A stretch of 64,000 bases of DNA from Inia geoffrensis (GCA_036417435.1 CM070911.1:4216001-4280000); one strand, 5' to 3'; positions 33,401 through 46,349 are shown, counted from the first letter of the stretch. Notes: a model not told the origin generated them from the sequence alone. Numbers and translations: made by a program.

Positions 33401-34309
33401 TCCCATCAAGGACTAGATTTCTTCTCCTGACAGAGAGCTGCTCTACGCTGGTAAACCTAGCTGGTGCTGAAACAGTATGTGTGATGCCATGGGACTCTGG
33501 AGTTCTCTCCCCAATTGTCCCTTCTGAATGTTTCCTTATCCGCCCACCCTCCACCAACACTATGCTCTTAAGAATTGCTCATCCAGGAAAAACAAACTTT
33601 ATTCAAAGGCAAACAATAATCAAAGAGGATCTTGATGTGATTTCCTTTTAACTATTGGATGTATACTAAAAGAAATTGGTAAAATGATATAGGAATGAAC
33701 ACCGTGAAAACAAAACAAAACAATTAAAATGTTTCCATGTAGCAAAAAAAGATCTCATAGCTTTAAACTCAAATAACAAAACAAAATATCCACCTCCATA
33801 AAGTCAGAGATGAAATCAGATTCATCATTGAATATGAGGTTTCCTGCAGGATTTTTATATAAAATAATATAACATTTATGTATAGTTCTTCCCTTTCTAG
33901 TATTCTGATATTTTTTAATGTTCACTTTTATTAAATACTTTATTCTGTCTCACTTGAAATCTTTATGTAATTTTTCATCCTTTATTCTACTATATTAATA
34001 TACTAATGAGATTATCTGATGTCAAAAATGTAAAAATGTGTTATGTTTTTATACACAGTTTTACTGAGTTAACTAATATTTAGTTATTCCATATATAGAT
34101 AGATATAGATATGCTTTTTTTGGTATAAGTTCTATTTAGACTATTTTTAAATTTTCTAAATTTTCACCGTTGATTCTCTTCCTTTTGATTCAAGTTTGGA
34201 GAACTTTTTTTACCTATTTCTTCAAACTTTCTGTGTCTCTGGGGAGTTTTGATAGAAAATACAAGCATGACTATACATATATATGTACGCTTACATATAC
34301 ATACATAAA
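33401..34309. other. Unassigned sequence
   Basis: No gene recognised. AT-rich from 33580 on, with short TA/GATA runs at 34094-34112 and 34272-34308. Confidence 0.4.
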
Positions 34310-34835
34310 TTTTATTAAGGTCTGATTACATGTCACAAGATGAATTCTTTGTAAGTCAATAGTTCAGTGAGTGTTGAAAAATCTGTATATACTTGTAACC
34401 ACAACAACAGCTAAGACACATTTCATTCCCCCAAAAAATCCTTCATGTACCTTTACAGTCAAACTCCCTTCCTCTCCAATTCCAGGCAGCCACTTACTTG
34501 CTTTCTTTCACTATGGGATTATTTTTGTCTTTTGTAGAATTTCATTGCAATGAAGTGTATAGTGTTTCACTTTTTACATTTGGTGTCTTTCATTTACCAT
34601 AATGATTTTGGAATATATCCATGTTGTTATGTGTATTGCTGATTTGCTCATTTTCATTGCTGTGTAGTGTTCCAGTGCATGAATGTATCACATTTTGTTT
34701 ATCAGTTTACACACTGATGGATTGTTTCCAGTTTTTGATTATTGTGAATAAGCCTGACATTAACATTCATATGCAAATTGCCGTGTGGAGTGTGGGCATA
34801 GTTTTATTTCTCATAGGTAATGACTTTGAAGAGGT
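34310..34835 (-). mobile_element. Old L1 LINE fragment (L1M type)
   Basis: 'tgtatatacttgtaaccaca', 'ccaggcagccacttacttgc', 'gtgtctttcatttaccataa' and 'acactgatggattgtttcca' match the reverse-complement order of an ancient L1 3' region with heavy divergence. Confidence 0.65.
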
Positions 34836-36204
34836 TATTCAGTTTATGTGTTCATTTAAATCTATTAAGAAGCAAATAGATTATTTTTGTGATCTTTCTA
34901 GAGCATCACTTAGATAGTTTTTTGCCTTTCTATTCTCTCTCAATTCTGTTCTCAAAAGTAATATCACCTCCTGCATCTAATTTAACTTTCCATTTTTGTA
35001 TTTTTATTTATTTTTGTTATATTAACACTTTTTCTTTCTCCGTGCCCTTGAGAACTGTTTTATCTAGTCTGTCCAGCCATCAATTTGTTCTTCAGACATA
35101 TAGCTCTTTAATATACCCATCTATGAATATTTTAACTACTAGATTTTATATAGTAGTTAAAATAATTGCTTCAAATATAAGATATTCTCCCTAAGAAAGT
35201 TTACTGTAAATTCCTGATGTCTCTGCTTTCAAAATTATGCTATATCTGAAATAATATGTTCAGTTAGCTGTCTCAAAATGTCTCATTATTTATCCTTATG
35301 AGTTTATAGTCACCTGATATTTTCAGGTGTGTGTGACTGGGAGGGAGGGAGGCTGATGGGGTCCTCCCCTTGTCCTTCCTGGTCTGGGCCACAATAGGTG
35401 AAGGTCGATGCCTAATACAGAGAGTCTCTGGAACTGTCACCTGCTCCTCACACGTGCCCTGCTCTGTTCAGTCTTTTCATTTGTAATCAAGGCTCACTTG
35501 ATGGCTTGAGGCTGTTGGTATTGAGGAGCAAATGCTCAGAGGCTGGCATGATGTTAACTAAATTTTCTCTCTTTTTTTTTTTTTGTCTTGAAAGAGTGAA
35601 AAAGCAGCCAGTGATCTCCCAAGGTAACATGGGAAGAGAAAAATGTTCCCTCGCCCATCTCCACACTGTGACCTTCAGCGAATTCAGCCCCCAACACACA
35701 CTGAATCGGAGGCTTTTATAATTCTACTTAGTTTGTTGTATTGTAATTGATCAACAGTCTTTCTTCCCGTGGAATCTTCAGAATTGAATTAGGGAGATGA
35801 AGAGGGCATGTCCAATTTGACCTTCTTGTAATATACAAGCAAATTTCTTTAATACTTCCTTCATTGTCAGACTAATATTTATTTTAGATGTTATATTATT
35901 CTAAGGCAAATTTCAAATCATTTCCATTTTCCTAAGCTACTTCCTTGCCTTCCTCCTTTCCTTTCTTTCTGTGTTGTCTATAAAACTACCTAAATTGCAC
36001 TGTTTTTTTTTATGCTTACTAGTTTATTGTTAAGGGTACTATAAAGGATACAGATGAATCACTACGTGAATGGGTACATAGGGTGAGGTCTGCAAAGGGC
36101 CTGAGTGCAGGAGCGTCTGTCCCCATGGAACTGGGCTGAACCACTCTCCCAGCTCACAGATGTGTTCACCAACCCAGAAACTCCTACACTGGGTTTTTCA
36201 TCCA
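34836..36204. other. Unassigned sequence, mostly AT-rich
   Basis: Frames at 34889-35194 (+, 101 codons) and 35487-35721 (both strands) have no domain. No further repeat named. Confidence 0.4.
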
Positions 36205-36372
36205 AAACCTGGTTTCAAGACCTGCCCCTGTCACTGTACAGCTCTGTGGCCCAAGTGTGAAATAATAACTACCTGTGAGTTTCGTTAAGTATCAGATCTC
36301 TCCTTTATAACATGGGATTAATAATATTTACCTCATTTAATTGCTTTGATAAAGTAATACAATGCGTGGGAT
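36205..36372 (+). mobile_element. MIR SINE
   Basis: 'ggtttcaagacctgcccctg', 'acagctctgtggcccaagtg', 'ctcctttataacatgggatt' and 'aataatatttacctcattta' follow the MIR consensus order. Confidence 0.7.
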
Positions 36373-36732
36373 GTTGCAAAATGCCATCCAGATCCAAAGA
36401 CGAAGGCACTGGAGGCTCATTGCTAACTGGTAAACATCTATTCAGGAATTGCCCTTTCTCCTTGCCCAAAAAGCATTGTCTCCCCCAGGTTATAACTGGG
36501 CTTAGGCGTGTCTGGTGACTCGTCCCTGGGGTACAAAGGTCTGGTCCCTTGCTTAGCCTGGAGACAACTGTCTGGGCCATCCCACTTCCAGAGCCTCTTC
36601 CCTTATTAGCTGAGTCTCTGTTGCAGTGACACCATAGCTCAACCGTCCTTCTGTTCAAGTGCTTCCCTAACTCCCTTACCGATGATTTTCTGAGTGTGCA
36701 CCCCCAAAATCTCTTGCACATAAATCTCTTCT
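36373..36732. other. Unassigned sequence
   Basis: A 152-codon minus frame (36305-36763) spans the MIR, this stretch and the SINE edge. Because it runs across repeat borders and has no domain, I reject it as a gene. Confidence 0.45.
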
Positions 36733-36860
36733 CTTTTTTTTTTTTGCTTTGTGTCCACACCACGTGGCATGCAGGATCTTAGTTCCCTGACCAGGGATCG
36801 AACCAACACCCCCTTCAGAGGAAGCATGGATTCTTAACCACTGGGCCACCAAGGAAGTCT
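36733..36860 (-). mobile_element. Short tRNA-derived SINE (older CHR-related type)
   Basis: A T-run, 'tggcatgcaggatcttagtt', 'ccctgaccagggatcgaacc' and 'ccaccaaggaagtct' give a minus-strand SINE of about 128 bases. The 14-base site cataaatctcttct (36719-36732) recurs with one mismatch at 36861-36874. Confidence 0.9.
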
Positions 36861-36874
36861 CATAAATCCCTTCT

Positions 36875-38761
36875 TTTAAAGTCATTTTCAGGGAACCAGA
36901 CATAAGCCAGAAGTTTGTAAATATCAAACCACCATATATTGCAAAGCTGGTATCTCCTCCTGAATACTGCATGGCAAGCATCAAAATGAGACATACAGAA
37001 ATAGAGCATATAACAGGAAACATCACTGTGAAAGGAGGATCACTGTGAGCTCCTGAATCGAGGTAGGGTTAACCAGCAATGTGAAACATGACCTTCACCT
37101 TGAAATTAGGTGAGCATCTAGAGACGTCGTGCCAACAAAAAACCCATGTTGCATCTGCCTCTGAAGCTGCAGTTCCAGCTTCTGTAGCGCTTACTCCAGC
37201 TGGCTCCTTAAGCAAGACTGAGATCATTTAGTTCATGACTTCAAACTCAAACACACCCTTCAGTTTACAAGTCACATGACCTGGACAGGCCCCTGTAATG
37301 GCACCTTTTGGCAAAGCCTCTGACCTGGACTGAACCATAGATACCGTCGTTTTCATTTTAAATATCCAAGAGTAAACAATGCCTGTCAGCTCCACCAGGG
37401 CTCCTCCAAGTGACTGGACTGGACGTTTACACAAAATGTGCCTGGGTACAAAATCTGTAGGAAGCAGTGTCAAGTGCAAACCCTAACCTGTGTGATCATC
37501 GGGAACAATGAGCCATCACAGACACTTGGCTGAGGCAGGACCAATCTGTTTTCTTGAACACTGCGTGTTGCCGGTATCAATACAGATAGGCTAAGACGGG
37601 AGACGTTTGCTATGATTCAACCACATGCCTGAATGCTTAGGTCAGAAGGAAGGGTGATCACAAAACAAGGCTGGCCATGGTATATGAGATGCAAAATGGA
37701 GGCAAGGCTCATGAAGGACCGTGATTAAGAAGGACACGTGTGGAAGGGCTTGGGCATTTCCTTTCTCTTCTCCTCCTTTCCCTTCTTTTTTTCTGTTATT
37801 CTTACTTTCTCTCAACATTAAAAAATCCTTACAAAGAACATACACTCTCCTTTAAGGATGTTAGAGTAACATGCTTCATTTGACATAATTTTATTTTATA
37901 TAGCCACTTTAAATAAATATTCAAGTCACTTAGTAAGTGACATCCAAACCTGATTTTATGGTGCTAGATAGGCACCATAAAAAATAAGCACTGAAAAGAG
38001 TTCAAACAATGCATTCATAACAAATACTATATATATTAATTCAAAGTCCATTCACTCATTCTGAAAGAGCACCTACAAACAAATGACACACAAGAACCAC
38101 TTTTAAGTGGTTGCAGAAATGGGAGGGTCGAAAATAGATCATGAGTATACGAGAAGATGCAAATGAACGTTTTTAAAAAGGACCTTTGCACAAATCAGTG
38201 ACGAAGGTGAACTGTGAACTGAGGAGGACCATTAACTCAGCTTCTGCACCTGAACAGTGAAGACCCTGAAATGCTGAATGGAGGGCCCTGTGAGTCAAGG
38301 TCAGGCACACTCTCCTCTAAGGAACTGAAGGCTCTTGTTCTGTGTAAAGTCAATCTATCCCAAGGAGGAGGAGATACTGATACAAATCAAAGGGAAAATG
38401 GGCTCCAAGCGAACAAGAAAGCCAGCTGGGGGAGGGGAAGGATCCTCCTGTTGAAGGAACGCAGATACTGAATCAGACAACCAGAAATTCTCTCTTCCTT
38501 CTCTCGCTTTCTCCTTGAATGGACAACTGCCTCTTCTACTTCCCTTAGGTCCTTCTGACGGGTTAAGAAGAATTGTGGCCACCTCCTGCTTAGGATGCCC
38601 ACAAGCAAGGGCAGGCTTCAGTGCAGATGGAAGAGGGGCGGGCATGAGGAGGCCCCTCGAGCCAACGTCTCCTGTAGGGCAGCTCATCTGTTACTCCAGT
38701 TGGGAAACTGTGCTGCCATTAGGTGCTGGGGAAGATCCTGACCCTAGGGGAACTCATTTCT
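36875..38761. other. Unassigned sequence
   Basis: Frames at 37228-37479 (-), 38355-38687 (-) and 38515-38796 (+) overlap in places and have no domain. No named repeat over about 1.9 kb. Confidence 0.4.
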
Positions 38762-39085
38762 TAAAGCTTTACTGTGATATATTTCACATACTCTGAAACT
38801 CATCAATTTAACGTATACAGTTCAGCGGCTGTTAGTAAATTCACAGAGTTGTGCAACTATCTCCACATTACAGTTTTAGAATATTTTCATCACTCAGAAA
38901 GAAAGCCCCTACTCATGACTGGTTCTTCTTTCCTGCTCCCCACCCCCCAGCTGCAGGCATCCATTAACATAATTTCTATGTGTCTATAGGTTTTCCTGGG
39001 ACATTCCATATATGTAGAATAGTACAACATAGAACCTTAGGGATTGACTTCTTTCGTTTCGCATAGTATTTTCAGGATTAGCTAT
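38762..39085 (-). mobile_element. Old L1 LINE fragment
   Basis: 'tactgtgatatatttcacat', 'aatttaacgtatacagttca' and 'cttctttcgtttcgcatagt' resemble the reverse-complement 3' region of an ancient L1. Divergence is high. Confidence 0.6.
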
Positions 39086-40067
39086 TATTGTATAAGCTTA
39101 CTAAGTAGTCCAATAAAAGGACCAGCATATCAAGCACAGACTGTGTTTCTGCTGTAATTGCTTACCTACTTTGTGCGTTGCATTTTGCTCTACCTCTTAA
39201 ATGATTTTTGTTATTCTTGTCTCTACCCAGTGACCCTGAAAGAAGGAACATATTTGCACTCCCAGCAACCTCACAATAAAATGGCTTACCCTGGCTTGTG
39301 TGATCCCATCGAGTCGGTTAATACCACGGATGTAGCCAGATGGCAGAGGGGAGAAAGAGGAGAGAAATTTTAAAAAATTTAAGTCATGTTTTATATACTA
39401 GAGACACTCTGATAGTCTCTCTATTCACTAGTAAACTAATGCTTATATTTCCTCTATCCTTTTTTATAGTTTATATACAGAGTATGGAGTTATTTTGTCC
39501 ATCATTAGAGGAATTTCTCTCCTTTTAATTTGCCTCCTAATATTTCTTAAGACGTTTTATAAATAGAACCAACAGGAGACTCACACACATGAGTAGATGA
39601 GGTTCTAGTTATATTAAGATACTTTAAGTTATTTGATTCATGTCTTTGACTTCACCCTTTTTTCACCAAACTCACCCTTCTGGTGTAAATACACACATCC
39701 AAAATGACCAAAAATTAGTTGTTTCTTTGTTCATTTGAATTCAAGTGACTGTGACCTATTTGTTGTCCCAGAGCCTAATACTGGCATCTATTAAGGCTGG
39801 CATGTAACAGCTTGTCACCAAGTGTGGAATAAAAAAAGGAAAGGGGGGAAGGAAGGAAGGAGGGAGCAAAGGAGGAGCTAAAGAATGATTAAAATAAAGC
39901 AATCAAACCAGTCAACAAACTGAGACTGGGAGATCTCTTAGACTGGCTCATATATCAATGTAAACAAGTCTCATCTCTCGTTGTTTTTGTTGTATTTATC
40001 TAAATGTTCTTAAGTGAGATATGCTTCTCTTTCCAGGAAAATGTAAAGCAAGTTAAATACTGAGTAT
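39086..40067. other. Unassigned sequence, possible MIR near 39160-39300
   Basis: 39165-39300 has a splice-acceptor-like 'cttgtctctacccag' but reads better as a decayed MIR. A purine-rich run lies at 39830-39870. Confidence 0.4.
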
Positions 40068-40081
40068 AAAGAGATTAGGTA

Positions 40082-40371
40082 GGGGCTTCCCTGGTGGCGC
40101 AGTGGTTGAGAATCCGCCTGCTAATGCAGGGGACACGGGTTCAAGCCTTGGTCTGGGAGGATCCCACATGCCGTGGAGCAACTAAGACCGTGAGCCATGG
40201 CTGCTGAGCCTGCGCGTCTGGAGCCTGTGCTCTGCAACAAGAGAGGCCGCAATAGTGAGAGGCCCGCACACGGCGATGAAGAGTGGCCCCCGCTTGCCAC
40301 AACTAGAGAAAGCCCTCGCACAGAAACGAAGACACAACACAGCAAAAATAAATAAATTTAAAAAAAAAAAA
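40082..40371 (+). mobile_element. CHR-type SINE, long form
   Basis: Plus-strand SINE from 'gggcttccctggtggcgcag' through 'gagcctgcgcgtctggagcc' and the extra 3' part 'cttgccacaactagagaaag' to an A-rich tail. The 14-base duplication aaagagattaggta is exact at 40068-40081 and 40372-40385. Confidence 0.97.
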
Positions 40372-40385
40372 AAAGAGATTAGGTA

Positions 40386-41473
40386 AAGTGAATACAGGCA
40401 AACTTCAAAAAAATAATTTTTCTGGGGTTGATTCCTCCATGCCTCCAGATTTCCCCAGCTGCAAAGGCACTCAGAAACGTCCACATTTCCTAAAGGGACC
40501 CTAGGTGCTGACGTTGAGTCCCTTGTTTGCTCATACTCCCTTCCACTGAGGAATTCAGATGACTGTAAGTGGACTCATAATTAACACCTTTACATGGAAA
40601 ATAATTTGTTTCAATACGGAATTGTTGTAAGCACCACACGTTTGGAGTCTGTGCTCACGAATCTATAATGCTGTTAGTCTAATTGCTTTTTGTGCATGGA
40701 AAGTATCATAAGCTAAGTTTTTTAACAGCTATTATATACATCATCAACAGTATGCCTATTTTAATAAAAACCTGAAGGACTAACTAAAATGATTAGAAAT
40801 GCAGCAGTTCATTTCATTTTAGGGTCACCCAACAGCATTCCTATCTGTGTGAGTCATTATTAAGCTATTACCCCAGATAATAAATATATTTGGAGCTCTC
40901 ATAGATGTGATAGAACCCTCAACTACAGCATCGCTGTGACCCATTCTGCGGACAAGAAAATGAGCTGTAATTCCAGTTCTCATCTCTTTGCACTGCCTTT
41001 ATAATTTAGAAGTATCAGCGTTTAACCATTTGGTTTCCAAATATGTCAGAGACCTGAAAAGAGGGGGAAAAAAGTTATAGAAGAATCACTAAAATGATAC
41101 TATTTCTAGGCATAATTGTTTTTAAAAACTAGTCTTATTTCTATCTTCATCAATTCACAATTATGAAAATTTTCTGATTCACACAATTGACTCAAATACT
41201 TTAAAAAAGTAGTGACTATAGTTAAGAGAAAAAAAACTTGAAAAATATGTATAACATGCTTCTACTCATTAAAAATAAATTTAAAAGCTGATTAGTAGCC
41301 TCTTTATAAAGCTTAAAATAAACATAACTAAAAAAATTGTGTTTGGAGTTAGGCATGGTAAAATTATTAAAAAGGAAAACAAGGTAAATAACTATAAAAT
41401 TCATAAAAGGGATTACCTCTGATGGGAAAACAGTAGTATGGGCTTGGGAGGAGCATAAAGATAGTTTCAGCAG

Positions 41474-41476
<3 letters not shown>
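40386..41476. other. Unassigned sequence, AT-rich
   Basis: No gene or repeat recognised. Confidence 0.4.

Positions 41477-41516
<40 letters not shown>
41477..41516. repeat. (TA)n microsatellite
   Basis: About 20 uninterrupted TA units. It gives the tyrosine-isoleucine run in the 144-codon minus frame at 41222-41656, which I regard as an artefact. Confidence 0.97.
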
Positions 41517-41519
<3 letters not shown>

Positions 41520-41849
41520 GAAAAACAAGCACACATATTTTGAAAGACATATAAATAATTGCTAATAGTGATTGACTCAGAAGAAAGAGGTTTGGAGGGT
41601 TGGGTAGAAGACTTGATGTTTAGTGTACATTCTTTGTATAGCTTAAATATGTACATATATGTGTGTTTTCAAACTTTAAACAAAGAATAACTCATTAATC
41701 AAAGAAACTAAGAAACAACAACTAAGAAACAAACTAAGAAACAAACATATTTTAAGCAAATACAAGAAATACAAAGACATGTTAGAGCCCAGGAGATCAT
41801 AGACAAGATAATAATACAATAATAAAATTAAAATAAAAAGAATATCTAA
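41517..41849. other. Unassigned AT-rich sequence
   Basis: 'aactaagaaacaa' recurs three times at 41707-41745. Nothing else is recognised. Confidence 0.4.
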
Positions 41850-42050
41850 CAAATATTGAGAACTTTCTCTGTTCCATTCTTCTAAACACAGATTACAGAT
41901 GAATGTTTCTTAAATTATCAAAGCTTTATTAGATAAATAACTCTATCTTTCCCATTTTACAAATAAACTAACATTTATGCAATCATATAATTTGCCCAAG
42001 GCATACAACTGGTAAATGAAAAAGCTGAGCTGTTGAGCTTTTCTGACACT
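41850..42050 (-). mobile_element. MIR SINE relic
   Basis: 'aaatattgagaactttctct', 'tctttcccattttacaaata' and 'cataatttgcccaaggcata' follow the reverse-complement MIR order. Confidence 0.65.
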
Positions 42051-44369
42051 AACCATCGTGCATATTTCCTGCCTACAAGGAACTGAGTTTCTGGGAAGTC
42101 ACTACAGTTCTTAAGTGCTCTGACCATGCTATTTTTAATTCTGCTTGGAGAAAGGGCAGAAACCATGCCTCTTCACCTTGTGCCCAGAGGATGTTCTCTA
42201 GGGGTTGAGAATTCAATCATAAAAACAAGATAAAGATGGCAGAAAAATTACCACAACATTGGCAAACAAGGCTTATCAGAGTAAACTTTGTAAACTCCCA
42301 AGAGAGAGCCATCTCCACAGCCTGAAGGGTTGCAAGGAGATGCAGTTGTTTGGTTAAATAAGAAAAAAATGGTGGTCATGGTGGTGGCTTCTATGGGGCA
42401 AGTTTGGGGAAAAGAGTGTTACCACATGCATAGTGTGTTGTGAGTACAGTGAATAAGTCACCATAGAAATTCACCAGTATAATCTTCACCTTCATAGAAT
42501 GCATTTGGTGGGGAGATCAAGCCCCATAGAATTTGACCAAACTTCAGAAAGCATCAGAGATGTCTTTAAAAGATGGAAAGTTCTGGAGACTTTACTGCTA
42601 CTGTCAGCATTGCTTTAGTTTACTAATTTTTTCAGCTTCATTGTGTTAGGGATGAGCAGGACAGGAATAAGCAGCCAGGAGAGGAAAAGACGAAAGGGAA
42701 GGAAAGGCGTTGAGTGATAATGGCTGGCCAAAGTCCATGGTGTTGCCCACTTCCTGCCAGCTCAGCAACTCTGCCAGCTGGTGGCATAATTTGTAGGGAG
42801 TACTAGAAGGTAACCCATGTGTCAGAGCACTTCCCAGGCCAGATGGAAAGAGGGCAAAGAAGAGAAGGGAGTCATGCATGGTTGGCGTGGCAGCCCCTGT
42901 TCCATTTGGCAGGGAGCAGACATGGATTGATGGTAGGACCAAGGGGATAGAGAGACCCATACATCTCAGCAGAGTGCTGGTACCCTGACGGGCCATCTGG
43001 TCAACCATAACAAAAAACCTGCACGCTTTTCTCTGAGAACTGAGATTTGGGGAGTGATTATTCCTCAGCCTTTTCAATTGCTGATATCCTAATTGCTTTC
43101 CCAGATACAGAAAATACTATTAACCTGTGCACTTCCTCAATTTTTAAGAAATTTGTATTTAAACAATTGACTATAGCACTATTTTTGTCACATAAACAGT
43201 TTTGAAAATTTTACACTATTTAAAAATTACCCCTTGACTACTTCCTTGAAGCTGATATAGTCTACTGAATTCTAAATTCATATGCAAGAACTCTTTTAAA
43301 GAAATGGATCCTTGACACAGTGAGGCTTTGACATGATGTGTATTTTCAAGTCTCCTGTGCTGATCTGCATACTGAAACGTCTCATGGCAAATATTGCTGA
43401 GCATTCTTCAATGGCAATTTTCAATTGCTTTAGAAAATGGCTTGGATGAGGGTTGCAGTGATTGACTAAAGAGAGGTCTGTACTCCTAATTATCTCCCCA
43501 CTAATGTGTGTGCTTAGGATAGTGAGGACTTTTCATGCACAGAATCGTGATAATACTCCACAAAACAGACAATTTTAAAGAGCCATTTTTTGAAGCTGTT
43601 CAGTGAAATCCCTCCACAGCATTGAAATACACAAGCTTCCCTCACCTCCTGCCCTGTGATATGTGCTTGTCCAGAAGACAGCTCCATGTCTCTGGTGCCC
43701 CGTTCCAGCTGTGCCCTGAATCCAAGTCAGAGGAGCAAGAAAGTGATGGGAATGTGGTCTTAAGGGTCCCATACCCGGGGTTCATCTTGTGGATTTTGGT
43801 CCTGTTTTCCTTTTATGTATTTTTCTATCTTATCTTCAGGAGAAAAAAATCCAGACAATCAAAGGCTGAGATTACTGAATTTGGGATAAAACGCCTTGGG
43901 TACTTCATTCTAAAAGATGTCAATGATCTTATATCTATCAGAACTAATGATTGAAAACAGGCTGATATGCGACACAGAGAAGAAAACTTAGCAAATGTAC
44001 AGCCCACGGTCATACGTTCAATTTCACTGTGACAAAGAAGTTATGTGTAAGAGGATTATGAGTAGAGTTGTTCTCCTGTGCTGGTTTTACTGAGGCTGTA
44101 TTCCTGCTAAGGAAAGTGGACAGTACTGAATAAACTAAGCAGAATTCCAGTTTCTAAAAGCACTAATGGATCTGTGACTAGATTTTCTTTTTCAACAAAA
44201 TGTCATTATAGATCTCTGGTTCATGATTTTGTCAATAAAATGATAGCTATTGCTGAGTCTTTCATATAATCTGATGCATTTGTATCCAGAGAAATACCCT
44301 GCACCAATCAGGATTTGGTATCTGCCTTGTTTTTAATAGTTCAAGATAGGCAGCACCTCTGGATCGCTT
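42051..44369. other. Unassigned sequence
   Basis: The 143-codon minus frame (42646-43077) has no domain. The 110-codon plus frame (43622-43954) has a hydrophobic segment followed by a basic cluster, but no splice sites or homologue I recognise. No named repeat. Confidence 0.4.
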
Positions 44370-44585
44370 CCTTCTCTTTTTTCTTGTCTCTTCCCATTCC
44401 TTGGTTCCTTCCTCCTTTCCTGTCTCTCATCCTCAGTTCTTCTCTGTTTCCTGCATTTATTCTATCAGCTTTTCTGACCCCACTTTCCTCTCCACCTTCT
44501 TATCCCTGCTTTCCATACTTCTTTTCTTGCTACTCTACTTCCTTGTTCTGTATCCCTTCCCTTTCCTACCCTCTCCTTTATTTTT
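44370..44585. repeat. Polypyrimidine (C/T) low-complexity tract
   Basis: Over about 215 bases the plus strand is dominated by C and T with few purines. Low complexity explains the two frames here. Confidence 0.8.
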
Positions 44586-46116
44586 AGTAACAGCTGCTGT
44601 TTCATGAACATCTGACACTGCTTTCCTGGAGGCTCTGACCTTCAAATGATTCAGGCCACTTTTTCCCCTCAATTCATCTGAACTTCCTCTGATCTATTCA
44701 AGATGCTCAAAAATCCCAAGCCTCTTTGTAGCTGCCTCCTTGGGAAATTCTGTGGAAAGGAAAACTGAAAAAAGGATGGGCCTTGGCAGAAGAAAGCATT
44801 TGTGTGGGAGACCTCAAGCCATCTAAACCCCAACCTCCTTTTCTTCTGATACCTCCTTTCTTCCCTGGTCCCTCATTTTCTATGTCTTGACACTTTGTAA
44901 GATTTTTTAAATGTAACATATATTCTAAATAATTTTGATGGAGGCTGGAATCGGAAACAGGCTAGTATCTCTTCCTGTATCTTGGCTAGAAGGTGCAACA
45001 TTTTAAAAGTAATGTACCATCTAGGAAAGGAAAATATGTTGGCATTTCTGAGGGCAAAAATTTCTGCAGATCCCAAGTTTTTGTTAGTTAGATGCCTGGA
45101 GCCAGTCTTGAACTTCTCAGTAAACTCTCAGTTATTCAAGAACATTGGCCTTCCCATTCCTTGCAAGTTCTTTTACCATTATCCAAATTTCTGTTTAATT
45201 GAGTGCTACCATATATGGGGAAATTTGAATTGTCTGTGTTATTTATGGCAATATTGTTATAGCATCTGTTCTGGTAAAAGACAGCTATGGATCTGTGACC
45301 CATGGTAAGAGACAGCTATAGATCTGTGACCCATTCCAGTCCTCACTTCCTTCCAGCATGTTTCTGGCTGCAATTACAGGATTTCCATCAACAGAATTCT
45401 ATGCATTTTGAGATCGTTACCTTCTGAACCTCTTGATCTGCCGCCATGGGCCGGAGATCAACAAGAGGGCACCTCTTCCTCTCTACCAAAGTCGTCTTGA
45501 GAAATGAGAAAGGAGTAGATGTTTTTAGTTTTTAAAAATCTGTTATATCCTAGAGTTTGAAGATACTCACACTCGAATTATAAATGTGTGTGCTATCTAA
45601 ACACATCAGTATCATAGGGATACTTAATATGAATAAATGCATACAAGTTTTTAAACTTTGCTTTAATTTACAAGACATTACTTCTTCTCAAGGCAATTAA
45701 AGCCACCTTTAGTTATCTTAGTTTTCATAAGCCAAGATTTGAGGAAAATGTTTTTGCATCAAATCCTAAGAATCTGTTGATTTTTCAGTTGGTAAAAATG
45801 TTAGTGGCAACACATTTAATATTAATAATAGTCATAATATTATAGAATACATAATCATAAAAGTCAAGGAATGCTACATCTAGAAGAAATACTGAGAGCA
45901 AGAAAATTTATTTCAGAGTCAAAACTTTTTATATAATCACCTTGTAATAATAACATGATGCTAAGTAAGCAGACAATTATAACACAGTGTACTAAATTCC
46001 TTAGCATTTTTATGTACTTTATTTTGAGCTTATATAAGCATTTGAAAACGTAAATGAAAAAATATGTGACATATTTCAATTCACAAAAATATCTTGATTC
46101 AAAAATGCATTCAGAG
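44586..46116. other. Unassigned sequence with a 31-base tandem duplication
   Basis: Apart from 45273-45334, no repeat is recognised. A start codon in good Kozak context (gccgccatggg, 45440-45450) begins a frame of under 30 codons. Confidence 0.4.
45273..45334. repeat. Tandem duplication, 2 x 31 bases
   Basis: The units 45273-45303 and 45304-45334 share 'gatctgtgacccat' and differ at two positions. Confidence 0.95.
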
Positions 46117-46126
46117 AGTCATTGCA

Positions 46127-46339
46127 GGTCTTTCCTGGTGGCGCAGTGCTTGAGGGTCCACCTGCCGATGCAGGGGACACAGGTTCGTGCCCCAGTCTGG
46201 GAGGATCCCACGTGCTGCAGAGTGGCTGGGTCCGTGAGCCATGGCCGCTGAGCCTGCACGTCCGGAGCCTGTGTTCCACAAAGGGAGAGGCCAAAGCAGT
46301 GAGAGGCCCGCATACCACAAAAAAAGGAAAACAAAAAAA
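46127..46339 (+). mobile_element. CHR-type SINE
   Basis: Plus-strand SINE from 'tctttcctggtggcgcagtg' through 'gagcctgcacgtccggagcc' to an A-rich tail. The 10-base duplication agtcattgca is exact at 46117-46126 and 46340-46349. A further A-run follows the right duplication. Confidence 0.95.
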
Positions 46340-46349
46340 AGTCATTGCA

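Noticed and set aside
36305..36763. 152-codon minus-strand frame
   Set aside because: It runs across a MIR, unassigned DNA and the edge of a SINE, with no domain, so it is not a gene.
39180..39330. Splice-acceptor-like site followed by a short open stretch
   Set aside because: The pyrimidine tract and CAG fit an acceptor, but the sequence reads as a decayed MIR and there is no matching donor or second exon.
41222..41656. 144-codon minus-strand frame
   Set aside because: It is carried by a (TA)n microsatellite and AT-rich DNA, and no domain is present.
42646..43077. 143-codon minus-strand frame
   Set aside because: No recognised domain, no splice sites and no neighbouring exon. Length alone is not enough in a 64 kb window.
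43622..43954. Plus-strand frame with one hydrophobic segment and a basic cluster
   Set aside because: It looks like a single-pass membrane protein, but T-rich DNA encodes hydrophobic runs by chance. There is no signal peptide, homologue or gene structure.
45440..45530. Start codon in strong Kozak context
   Set aside because: The frame closes after fewer than 30 codons and matches no protein I know.
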